From Duganella sp. SG902 (GTDB lineage Bacteria; Pseudomonadota; Gammaproteobacteria; Burkholderiales; Burkholderiaceae_D), in contig NZ_JABMJK010000006.1 of NCBI RefSeq assembly GCF_013376005.1, forward strand, positions 124,001 through 188,000: 64,000 nucleotides of DNA, written 5' to 3'. Below, one piece after another: positions 8,342-16,152 of this stretch. The stretch's first letter is position 1. Each line of letters opens with the position of its first letter. The notes below the pieces were generated by a model. It was not told where the DNA came from. It made no database searches and saw nothing but the letters and a program-made list of their open reading frames with translations. The position numbers and the translations under genes were made by a program.

Positions 8342-9076
8342 TTACCAGGTGCCGGCGGTGGCGCCGCCGTCGACCGGCAGGATGGTGCCGGAGGTGAAGT
8401 TGGATTCGGTCAGGTACAGCACGGCGTTCACGACATCGTCCGTGACGCCGGTGGTGCCGCTCGGCGACAGCGTGCGGAAGAACGACTGCGTGGCTTCGTC
8501 CGTGCTGTGCATCGGCGTGGCGATGATGCCGGGCGCCACCGCGTTGACCTTGACGTTGGACGCCGCCAGCTCGATCGCCAGCGCGCGGGTGGCGTTGTTG
8601 AGGCCGCCCTTGATCAGCACCGGCAGCAGCGCCGGCACCTTCACGTTCGGCTGCATCGCGATGCTGGCGGTGATGTTGACGATGTGGCCCGACTTGTTGG
8701 CGCCCATGTGCGCGGCCGCCTGCTGCGACGGGAAGAACACGCCTTTCAGATTGGTGTTGAGCAGGTCGTCCAGCTCCTGCTCGGTGTAGTCGGTGGTTGG
8801 CTTGGCGATGAAGATGCCGGCGTTGTTGATCAGGATGTCGACCTTGCCAAAGGCGGCGACGGCACGCTCGAACAGCGCCTTGGCGGTTGCCGGCTTGGCG
8901 ATGTCGCCCGGCACCAGCAGGAAGTTGGCCGGATTGCCCAGTTTATCGGCCGCCTCCTTCAGGCGCTCGATGGTGCGGGCATTGCCGACCACGTTGTAGC
9001 CGCGTTTCAGGTAAGCCTCGGCCACCGCAAAGCCAATGCCGCTCGATGCGCCGGTCACAATAACAGTCTTGCTCAT
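8342..9076 (-). CDS. SDR family protein with an altered active site
   Basis: 244 residues with the cofactor motif TGASSGIG (8-15), NNAG (84-87), Ser138 in NITAS and Lys156. The position four before Lys156, where the catalytic Tyr should be, is Pro152 (LLPVLIKGG). The Rossmann fold is intact and the C-terminus is a standard LPVDGG. Either a subfamily with different chemistry or a non-reductive role is possible. First gene of the SDR-tautomerase-DsbA operon, divergent from LysR at 9190. Confidence 0.8.
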   Translation of the reverse strand: MSKTVIVTGASSGIGFAVAEAYLKRGYNVVGNARTIERLKEAADKLGNPANFLLVPGDIAKPATAKALFERAVAAFGKVDILINNAGIFIAKPTTDYTEQELDDLLNTNLKGVFFPSQQAAAHMGANKSGHIVNITASIAMQPNVKVPALLPVLIKGGLNNATRALAIELAASNVKVNAVAPGIIATPMHSTDEATQSFFRTLSPSGTTGVTDDVVNAVLYLTESNFTSGTILPVDGGATAGTW

Positions 9077-9159
9077 GATGTTTCCTTTCGGGGTTGTGTT
9101 GAGGTGGAATCACTATATTCCCGACGCCCAGCTTGATAAACACATGGAAAAGCAAGACA

Positions 9160-9181
9160 ATTGATACACCACGTAATCAAT
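9160..9181. promoter_or_regulatory. Candidate LysR operator
   Basis: ATTGAT-N10-ATCAAT is a perfect inverted repeat placed 9 bases before the LysR start at 9190, in the region shared with the divergent SDR operon. Spacing and location fit an autoregulatory LysR site. Inferred only from the sequence. Confidence 0.4.
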
Positions 9182-9189
9182 AAACCCCC

Positions 9190-10119
9190 ATGAAACGCCA
9201 ATTCGACGATGTGCTGCTGGGCAGCATCGAACTGTTCTGCCTTGCGGCTGAGCTTTCCAGCTTTACCGCCGCCGCCACCGCCGCCGGGGTCACGCCGGCG
9301 GCGGTCAGCCGCTCCGTGTCGCGGCTGGAGGAGCGGCTGGGTGTGCGCCTGTTCGTGCGCACCACGCGCCAGATCCGCTTGACCGACAGCGGCCGCGTCT
9401 ACTTCGAGCAATGCCGGCAGGCGCTGTCGCAGCTGACCGAGGCCGAGCGCCAGATCACCGGCGCCCAGGTCGAGCCATCCGGCCCGCTGCGCATCAGCGC
9501 GCCGACGCCTTACGCCCACTACCGCCTGCTGCCGCTGCTGGGCGAATTCCGCCGCAAGTATCCGGACGTCACCATCGACATCCACGTCAGCAACCGCAAC
9601 ATCGACTTCGCCGACGAGGGCTACGACCTGGCCATCCGCGGCCGCGCGCCGGCCGACTCCAACCTCATCGCGCGCAAGCTGGAGGATGCGGAACTGGTGC
9701 TGGTGGCGGCGCCCTCCTACCTCAAGCGCGCCGGCAAGCCCAGGTCGCTGGACGACCTGGCCAAACACGAATGCATCCAGTTCGACCTGCCCAGCACCGG
9801 CAAGCGCATTCCATGGGTGTTCATGCGCGATGGCGCGGCCGTCGACCTGCCGACCGAGGGCGGCCTCAGTTGCTCGGAGGATGTGCTGGGCATTGTCACG
9901 CTGGCGCGCAGCGGCGCCGGCCTGGTGCAGACCTACCGCTTCATCGTCGAGCAGGACCTGGCCAGCGGCGCGCTGGTGGAATTGCTGCCGCAGCACGGCG
10001 GCACCTCGCGCCCCTTCATCCTGCTGTATCCGCACGCGCGCCATCTGTCGCTGCGGGTGCGCACCTTTGTCGATTTCGTGGTCGGCAAGCTCAACCCGGG
10101 CCGAGCTATATCCAAATGA
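9190..10119 (+). CDS. LysR family transcriptional regulator
   Basis: 309 residues. HTH at about residues 18-60 (SSFTAAATAAGVTPAAVSRS), then the effector domain. It is of the same CrgA-like type as the regulator at 437. It diverges from the SDR/tautomerase/DsbA operon and most likely controls it. The sugar transporter at 10205 follows 85 bases downstream on the same strand, so co-regulation is possible but not shown. Confidence 0.85.
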   Translation: MKRQFDDVLLGSIELFCLAAELSSFTAAATAAGVTPAAVSRSVSRLEERLGVRLFVRTTRQIRLTDSGRVYFEQCRQALSQLTEAERQITGAQVEPSGPLRISAPTPYAHYRLLPLLGEFRRKYPDVTIDIHVSNRNIDFADEGYDLAIRGRAPADSNLIARKLEDAELVLVAAPSYLKRAGKPRSLDDLAKHECIQFDLPSTGKRIPWVFMRDGAAVDLPTEGGLSCSEDVLGIVTLARSGAGLVQTYRFIVEQDLASGALVELLPQHGGTSRPFILLYPHARHLSLRVRTFVDFVVGKLNPGRAISK

Positions 10120-10204
10120 TATTGATCCCGGTCTCTTTGGCATTGGAGATCAAACAAGCGCTGGGATAGCATACCGAGTTAAGAAAACTCAAAGAGACAA
10201 CCCC

Positions 10205-11512
10205 ATGCCAGCTCCCATGCCCAGCGCCACCGGCGCCCTGCCCACGCAGTCCCATGCCACCAGTCCACGCGCGGTCCTGTCGCTGCTGACCAGCCTGTTC
10301 TTCACCTGGGGCTTCATCACCGTCATCAACAACACCCTGCTGCCGCACCTGCGCAGCGTGTTCGACCTGAACTACACCCAGACCACGCTGATCGAGTCGG
10401 TCTGGTTCATCGCCTACTTCTTCGCCTCGATTCCATCGGCGCGCCTGATCGAGCGCATCGGCTACCAGAAATCGATGGTGTTCGGGCTGTGCATGATGGC
10501 GGTCGGCGCGCTGCTGATGATCCCGGCCGCGCGTCTGCCGTCCTACGGCGTGACGCTGGTGGCGCTGTTCGTGATCGCCTGCGGCATCACGCTGCTGCAG
10601 GTGTCGGCCAATCCCTACGTCGCCGTGCTGGGTTCGCCGGAGACCGCGTCCTCGCGCCTGAACCTGGTGCAGGCGTTCAACTCGCTAGGCGCCACGCTGG
10701 CGCCGCTGTTCGGCGCCTACCTGATCCTGGGCCGCTCCAACTCGGGCACCGCCGAGGCCGGCCACGTGCTGACCCAGGCCGAGAAACTGGCCGACGCCCA
10801 GGCCGTGCAGCTGCCGTACCTGATCGTGGCGGCCGTGCTGGTGATCCTGGCGCTGGTGATCGCGCGCTTCAAGATGCCGGCCATGCACCACAGCGCAACC
10901 AGCCGCGTCTCGACCACCGAGCGCGCCAAGCTGTCGCTGTGGAAGCACCGCAACCTGGTGTTCGGCATCCCGGCCATCTTCATCTACCTGATCGCCGAGA
11001 TCGGCGTGGCCAACCTGTTCATCAACTTCACCGGCCAGCCGGAGATTGGCGGCCTGAGCCACGAGCAAGGCGCGCATTACCTGTTCCTGCTGTGGGGCGG
11101 CATGCTGGTCGGCCGTTTCGTCGGCGCCTGGGCCATGAACAAGACCACCGCCGAGCGCGTGCTGGCGTTCTGCGCGATTGGCGCCTTCGTCGTGATGATG
11201 ATCGCGGCGCTGGGTACCGGCAGCGTGGCCATGTGGGCGCTGATCTCGGTGGGTCTGTTCCACTCGGTGATGTTCCCGACCATCTTCACGCTGGGCATCA
11301 AAGGCCTGGGCCCGCTGACCGAGGAAGGCGCCGGCCTGCTGATCATGGCGATCGCCGGTGGCGCGCTGGTGGTGGTGCAAGGCTGGCTGGCCGACACCGT
11401 CGGCCTGCAACTGTCCTTCCTGCTGACCGCCGCCTGCGAACTGTACGTGCTGTTCTATGCCGTCTGGGGTTCGAAAGCCACCAACGCTTTCGCGGACGAA
11501 CAAGTCAGCTAA
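10205..11512 (+). CDS. FucP/GluP-type sugar MFS transporter
   Basis: 435 residues, 12 membrane helices expected. Family motifs FFTWGFITV (32-40) and SANPYVAVLG (134-143) place it with L-fucose/glucose-galactose permeases. The two acidic residues important in E. coli FucP (Asp46, Glu135) align by eye with Asn43 and Gln132, so the coupling ion or mechanism may differ. The start at 10205 is chosen because family similarity begins there and the upstream open frame runs antisense-like through the LysR gene. No sugar catabolic genes are adjacent. Confidence 0.8.
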   Translation: MPAPMPSATGALPTQSHATSPRAVLSLLTSLFFTWGFITVINNTLLPHLRSVFDLNYTQTTLIESVWFIAYFFASIPSARLIERIGYQKSMVFGLCMMAVGALLMIPAARLPSYGVTLVALFVIACGITLLQVSANPYVAVLGSPETASSRLNLVQAFNSLGATLAPLFGAYLILGRSNSGTAEAGHVLTQAEKLADAQAVQLPYLIVAAVLVILALVIARFKMPAMHHSATSRVSTTERAKLSLWKHRNLVFGIPAIFIYLIAEIGVANLFINFTGQPEIGGLSHEQGAHYLFLLWGGMLVGRFVGAWAMNKTTAERVLAFCAIGAFVVMMIAALGTGSVAMWALISVGLFHSVMFPTIFTLGIKGLGPLTEEGAGLLIMAIAGGALVVVQGWLADTVGLQLSFLLTAACELYVLFYAVWGSKATNAFADEQVS

Positions 11513-11538
11513 AGAGCAACTCCGCCCGCCTCGTCCGG

Positions 11539-11683
11539 TAATGCCGCTAAATTAAGAGCCGTCATTCCCGCGAAGGCGGGAATCCATGCTGAACTGATGA
11601 CCACGCGCCCCATGGATTCCCGCCTGCGCGGGAATGACGGCTCATCAGTTTGCGGCCAAAAAAGCCTTAACTTAGCGGCATTA
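11539..11683. repeat. Nested palindromic repeat element with two dRS3-like cores
   Basis: Outer arms at 11539-11556 and 11666-11683 (TAATGCCGCTAAATTAAG and its complement, one mismatch) enclose inner arms at 11557-11588 and 11611-11642. Each inner arm carries ATTCCC-N8-GGGAAT, the layout known from Neisseria dRS3 repeats. The element fills most of the gap between the transporter and the Fic gene and could fold into a long hairpin, acting as a terminator. It may be a MITE; flanking TA is compatible with this but not proof. Confidence 0.7.
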
Positions 11684-11703
11684 GCCTCACACGGGAATTT
11701 TTT

Positions 11704-12816
11704 TTATTTGTTGAGCTGGTAGCCGGTACTGCGGCCGCCGGCCGTGGTCTTTCGCAGCACACCTTTGCTCAGCAGATCCGTGATGTCGCGCAGGGCTGTA
11801 TCGGGCGAACATTTGGCGATGCTTGCCCACTTGCTGCTGGTAAGCTTGCCTTCCAAACCGTCCAGCAGCCGGTTAAGCAGTTTCATCTGGCGCTCATTGA
11901 GTGGCAGCTCCGCGTATTGCCGCCAGAAGCGCGCCTTGGTCAATGCAGTGTCCAGGCCCGTGTGGGCCTGATCTACCGCGTGCCACAAGGCTTCTAAAAA
12001 CCATGAAAGCCATTCCGTCACGTCCATAGTTTCCTTCTGTGTTCGTTCCAGGATGCTGTAATAAGCCTTGCGTTCACGCTGGATTTGCGCGGATAAACTG
12101 TAGAAACGCTGCGGACTGCCATCGGCGCGCGCCAGAAGCATGTCTCCAATCGCACGCGCAATGCGGCCGTTGCCATCGTCAAACGGATGCACGGTCAGGA
12201 ACCACAAATGTGCCAAGCCTGACTTGATCAGCGGTGGGTCATCCGTTTCGCCCATCCAGCCAAGGAAACGCGCCATTTCAGCTTCCAGACGCGGTGCAGG
12301 GGGCGCTTCAAAGTACACGCGCTGACGGCCAACGGGCCCGGACAGCACTTGCATCGGACCGCTGGCGTCGTCACGCCAGGCACCTGCACGAATCCGGGTC
12401 AGGCCCGAATAACCAGTGGGAAAAAGCGCCGCATGCCAGCCAAACAGGCGCTCACGCGTCAGCGGCGCTCGACTATTGGCGGTGGCATCCAGCACCATGT
12501 CCACCACGCCTTCAATATGGCGATCCACCGGCGCCAGCGCGCCGATGTCCAGGCCCAAGCGTCGTGCTATCGAGGAACGCACCGACTGCACGTTCAGACT
12601 CTCGCCTTCGATCTCACTGGTTTTCACGACATCTTCAGTCAGCGCTGTCAGGCTGAGCTGATCACGCAACAGCAAACCGGCCTCTTCCAATCGGCCAAGC
12701 AGATATCCCTGCGCGTGGCTAACTTCGGACATAGCGGCCGCCAGCGCCGTCAGATCGTAGCGCCAACGAGGCCAGTCCGGGGCCTGCCAGATATAGGTGT
12801 AATCGCCGCACTCCAT
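11704..12816 (-). CDS. Fic family protein (likely AMP-transferase)
   Basis: 370 residues. Order: a DUF4172-like N-terminal segment (WQAPDWPRWRYD, 10-21), an inhibitory helix motif TSEIEG (66-71) of class II Fic proteins, the Fic core with HPFDDGNGR (210-218; His210 catalytic), and a C-terminal winged-helix region about 310-370. Fic enzymes transfer AMP from ATP to hydroxyl groups of target proteins; the N-terminal Glu70 would block ATP gamma-phosphate binding until released. No toxin-antitoxin partner gene is adjacent. The target is unknown. Confidence 0.85.
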   Translation of the reverse strand: MECGDYTYIWQAPDWPRWRYDLTALAAAMSEVSHAQGYLLGRLEEAGLLLRDQLSLTALTEDVVKTSEIEGESLNVQSVRSSIARRLGLDIGALAPVDRHIEGVVDMVLDATANSRAPLTRERLFGWHAALFPTGYSGLTRIRAGAWRDDASGPMQVLSGPVGRQRVYFEAPPAPRLEAEMARFLGWMGETDDPPLIKSGLAHLWFLTVHPFDDGNGRIARAIGDMLLARADGSPQRFYSLSAQIQRERKAYYSILERTQKETMDVTEWLSWFLEALWHAVDQAHTGLDTALTKARFWRQYAELPLNERQMKLLNRLLDGLEGKLTSSKWASIAKCSPDTALRDITDLLSKGVLRKTTAGGRSTGYQLNK

Positions 12817-12863
12817 GCGGAGATTATGCGCTTATTCTCCGCATGAGGCGAACACGGCGCTGG

Positions 12864-14252
12864 CTACGGCAGGTGCAGCGTGAAGCGCGCTCCCCCTGTT
12901 GTGGTGTTCTCTGCCGTGATTTTGCCGCCGTAGGCTTGCATGATGGCCTGCGATAGCGCCAGCCCGAGGCCGACGCCGTCGACCTCCCCCGCCCGCGCGC
13001 CGCTGCCGCGGAAGAAGCGCTCAAACAGAAACGGCAGCTCGTGTTCCGCGATTCCGGCTCCCTGGTCTTCCACCGACAACGTCACGCCCTGCGCCGTGCT
13101 CTGAATGCGTACGGTGATGTGGCCGTCGGCAGGCGAGAACTTGAGGGCGTTTTCCAGCAGGTTGCGCAGCACCAGGCTGACCGGCGCCCGGTCCACCTGC
13201 ACCGGCTCGGCCAATTCATCCTGTAGCAGGATGCGGATGCGCCGCTCGGCCGCAGGCGCGCTCAGGCGCTGTACCGCCTCCCCCGCCAGCGAAGACAGCG
13301 ACGCCAGTTCCACCTGCGCCAGTTGCTGCCCCGCGTCCAGCCGCGCCAGCATCAGCAATTCCTCCACCAGCATGGTCAGGCCGCCGACCTCGTCCAGACA
13401 GGAGCGCAAGGTACTGACATACTCGGCCTCCGTACGCTGCCGGCGCAAGGTGATTTCGATCTCGGTGCGCAGCCGCGACAGCGGCGAGCGCAGCTCGTGC
13501 GAGGCATCGGCCGTGAACCGCCGCTGCGCCTCGAACGCGTGCTCGATACGGTCCAGCATGGCGTTCAGGGTGTCGGCCAGGTGGCCGATCTCGTCATCGT
13601 CACCGGGATGCGGCAGTCGGCTGTCCAGGCTGCTGTCGCCGATCTTGCGCGCCTGGTCGACGATGTTTTCAATCGCCACAAAGGTCTTGCGCGACAGGCG
13701 CGCTCCGGCCCAGCCCACCAGGGCCAGCAAGGCCGTCGCCATCACCGCGAACAGGATGGCGGCCGATTGCAGGATCTGGTCGGCGTCGTCCAGCGAGCCG
13801 GCCACCTGCACCGCATAGCGCCCGCCACGCACCAGCACCGGCACCGAGACCATGCGCAGCGGTTCCTCGCGCGCATCCGGCAGCGTATCGAACACGGTTT
13901 CACCGGCGCCCAGTTGCGCCAGCAGCGACGGCGACAGCGGCAACTTGTCGCCGCCCAGGTTGGCGCTACGCGCCAGCACGCGCCCGTTGCCATCGATGAT
14001 TTGCACCAGCCGGTCCAGCCGCGTCAGTGACAGCGGCGCGCTGCCGGCCGGGGCTTCATGCACGCGCACCACGGCGCCCGCGCTGTCGGCCAGCATGCCG
14101 GCTTCGGTGTCGGCCAGGGCCAGCAACGCCGAATCCAGCTGTCCGCGCACCGAGCGCGACAACTGCCACCAGCCGGCCACGGCAGTGACGGAGATGGCCG
14201 CCACGCTCACCATCAGGTGCATCAGCACCAGGCGGCGGCGCAGGCTAAGCAT
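12864..14252 (-). CDS. Sensor histidine kinase of a metal-type two-component system
   Basis: 462 residues: TM1 about 9-29, a periplasmic sensor region about 30-158, TM2 about 160-182, HAMP about 183-240, HisKA with ASHELRSPLS (His252) and HATPase_c with NLLENALKFS and VGLGLAL motifs. The layout is like CusS/CzcS. Its start overlaps the end of the response regulator gene by 8 bases, so the pair is co-translated. The pair diverges from a heavy-metal RND pump, which suggests sensing of periplasmic metal cations; the metal is not identified. Confidence 0.85.
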   Translation of the reverse strand: MLSLRRRLVLMHLMVSVAAISVTAVAGWWQLSRSVRGQLDSALLALADTEAGMLADSAGAVVRVHEAPAGSAPLSLTRLDRLVQIIDGNGRVLARSANLGGDKLPLSPSLLAQLGAGETVFDTLPDAREEPLRMVSVPVLVRGGRYAVQVAGSLDDADQILQSAAILFAVMATALLALVGWAGARLSRKTFVAIENIVDQARKIGDSSLDSRLPHPGDDDEIGHLADTLNAMLDRIEHAFEAQRRFTADASHELRSPLSRLRTEIEITLRRQRTEAEYVSTLRSCLDEVGGLTMLVEELLMLARLDAGQQLAQVELASLSSLAGEAVQRLSAPAAERRIRILLQDELAEPVQVDRAPVSLVLRNLLENALKFSPADGHITVRIQSTAQGVTLSVEDQGAGIAEHELPFLFERFFRGSGARAGEVDGVGLGLALSQAIMQAYGGKITAENTTTGGARFTLHLP

Positions 14253-14928
14253 CGGCCGTCCCCGGCGCCGCCAGGCGGAAGCCGCGCCCGCGCACGGTTT
14301 CGATCAGCGCCGCGTGGCCCGGCGCGTCCACCTTGCGGCGCAGGTTTTTCATGTGCACGTCGATCAGGTTGTCGATAGCGATCAGGTCGGCGTGCCAGAC
14401 GTGCTCGGCCAATTGCAGCCGGCTGACCACCTCGCCCACGTGCTGCAACAGGAATTCGAGGATGGCGTATTCCTTCGGCGTCAGGTCCAGGCTGACGCCG
14501 GCGCGCCGCACCTCGTGGGTCTGCGGGTCGACCGTCATGTCCGCCACCTGCCGCAAGGCCGGCGCCGCGCGCACCGCGCGCCGTAGCAACGCCCGCACGC
14601 GCGCCAGCAACTCATCGAATTCAAACGGCTTGGTCAGGTAATCATCGGCGCCGGTGTTGAGGCCGGCGATGCGGTCGGCCAGCGCATCGCGCGCGGTCAG
14701 CATCAGCACCGGCAGCGGCAGGCCGCGCTGGCGCCACTCGCTGCACAGCGTGATGCCATCCTTACCTGGCAACATCCAGTCGAGGATGGCCAGGTCGGCG
14801 CGCGCCAGGTCGCTGGCCTCGATCTCCTGCGCCGCATGGGCGACCGTCACCGTATAGCCCTCCTCCTCCAGGCCTCGGGCCAGCAGCCGGGCCGCCTTGT
14901 GATCATCTTCTACGAGCAATATGTGCAT
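14245..14928 (-). CDS. OmpR family response regulator
   Basis: 227 residues. Receiver domain with acidic pocket EDD (7-9) and phospho-acceptor Asp50 (ILDWMLPGKDG), Lys in TKPFEFDELLARV, then a winged-helix DNA-binding domain ending near VRGRGFRL. The start MHILLVEDD at 14928 replaces a 26-residue longer in-frame option that has no family similarity. It likely activates the divergent efflux operon at 15031. CusR/CopR/CzcR-like by context. Confidence 0.85.
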   Translation of the reverse strand: MHILLVEDDHKAARLLARGLEEEGYTVTVAHAAQEIEASDLARADLAILDWMLPGKDGITLCSEWRQRGLPLPVLMLTARDALADRIAGLNTGADDYLTKPFEFDELLARVRALLRRAVRAAPALRQVADMTVDPQTHEVRRAGVSLDLTPKEYAILEFLLQHVGEVVSRLQLAEHVWHADLIAIDNLIDVHMKNLRRKVDAPGHAALIETVRGRGFRLAAPGTADA

Positions 14929-14960
14929 GGGGCAAGTATAGCAGCGCCCCGGCCGGGCTT

Positions 14961-14980
14961 TCCTGAAGAAGAATTCAGGA
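14961..14980. promoter_or_regulatory. Candidate response-regulator site of the metal efflux locus
   Basis: TCCTGAA-N6-TTCAGGA is a perfect inverted repeat in the 102-base gap between the divergent regulator and efflux genes. It is a plausible binding site for the OmpR-type regulator, though these more often use direct repeats. Position is the main support. Confidence 0.35.
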
Positions 14981-15030
14981 TGCGGTGCAGCAAATTTCCC
15001 TACCATGGCGGCACTTTGCGGAGAACCACC

Positions 15031-16152
15031 ATGAAACGAGCCACGCTATTCAAACTGATCCTGTCCGGCCTGCTGGTCGCGGCCGCGCTGCGCCTGTATG
15101 GCAGCCACGCCAAGGAGGCGCCTACCGCCGAGGACACGCCGTCGCTGCTGCACGAGGGCGATTTGCTGCGCATTCCGGAACAGTCGCCGTTGCGGCGCTC
15201 GCTGACGGTGAGCGTGATCGACGAGCAAAGCATCGCCGCCCCGTTCACACTGCCGGCGCTTGTGGAGGCCGATCCGGGCCGCCTGGTCAAGGTGACGCCG
15301 CCGCTGGCCGGCCGCATCGTCAGCCTCAACAAGCAACTGGGCGACCAGGTCAAGGCCGGCGAGCCGCTGTTCACCATTGACGCGCCGGACATGGCGCAGG
15401 CTGCGGCCGACCACGCCAAGGCGCAGTCCGCGCTGGCGCTGGCCCAACGTAACCTGCAACGCCAGAACGAGCTGGCGCAATCCGACATCGCCGCCAGACG
15501 CGATGTCGAACAGGCGCAAGGCGATTGCGACAGCGCCGCCGCCGAGGCCACCCGCGCCGCCGCCCGCCTGGCCCAGCTGGGCGCGCGCGCCGGCACCGGA
15601 AGCGGCCGCATCGTGGTGCGCTCGCCGATCGCCGGCCGCGTGGTCGAGCTGGCGGCCGCCGCCGGCGCCTGGTGGAACGACGCCAGCGCGCCGGTCATGA
15701 CGGTGGCCGACCTGTCCCAGGTCTTCATCAGCGCCAGCGCGCAGGAAAAAGACCTGGCCCAGCTCTACGTCGGCCAGCAGGCCAGCATCAAGCTGGACGC
15801 CTGGCCGCAGCCGCTGACCGGCCAGGTGCGCTACATCGGCGAAATGCTGGATCCGGACACCCGCACCATCAAGGTCCGCCTGCCCTTCGACAACCGCGAC
15901 GGCCGCCTGAAACCGGGCATGTTCGCCGAAGCCACCCTGCTGGCGCGTCCGCACCAAGGCCTGCTGGTGCCGATGAGCGCCGTGATCCAGAGCGGCTTCA
16001 CCAGCCGCACCTTTGTCGAGGTCAAGCCGTGGCAATTTGTGGCACGCGATGTCCGGCTGGGCGCGCAGATCGGCGAACAGGTGGAAGTGCTGGCCGGCCT
16101 CAAGGCCGGCGAACGTATCGTGACCAAGGATGGAGTGCTGCTCAATGATTGA
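15031..16152 (+). CDS. RND efflux periplasmic adaptor (CzcB/CusB-like)
   Basis: 373 residues. A hydrophobic N-terminal segment (about 6-22) anchors or exports it. A lipoyl-like half-motif (VKVTPPLAGRIVSL), a long coiled hairpin (about 120-190, rich in Ala/Gln/Arg), the second lipoyl half (VVRSPIAGRVVEL) and a beta-barrel domain follow. Known adaptors bridge the inner-membrane pump to the outer-membrane channel. No His-rich metal-binding N-terminus is seen. It overlaps the pump gene by 8 bases. Confidence 0.85.
   Translation: MKRATLFKLILSGLLVAAALRLYGSHAKEAPTAEDTPSLLHEGDLLRIPEQSPLRRSLTVSVIDEQSIAAPFTLPALVEADPGRLVKVTPPLAGRIVSLNKQLGDQVKAGEPLFTIDAPDMAQAAADHAKAQSALALAQRNLQRQNELAQSDIAARRDVEQAQGDCDSAAAEATRAAARLAQLGARAGTGSGRIVVRSPIAGRVVELAAAAGAWWNDASAPVMTVADLSQVFISASAQEKDLAQLYVGQQASIKLDAWPQPLTGQVRYIGEMLDPDTRTIKVRLPFDNRDGRLKPGMFAEATLLARPHQGLLVPMSAVIQSGFTSRTFVEVKPWQFVARDVRLGAQIGEQVEVLAGLKAGERIVTKDGVLLND

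Noticed and set aside
6383..9136. A very long plus-strand open frame (917 codons) opposite the kinase, DsbA-like and SDR genes
   Set aside because: It has no family features and is the GC-driven mirror of well-supported minus-strand genes; composition is His/Gln/Arg/Leu-rich as expected for an antisense frame.
10176..10190. GAGTT-N5-AACTC small repeat before the sugar transporter
   Set aside because: Arms are only five bases and the region lacks other support, so it may be chance.
9686..10204. N-terminal extension of the sugar transporter through the LysR gene
   Set aside because: The extra part is out of frame with LysR and has no leader or family similarity; the ATG at 10205 begins the conserved transporter.
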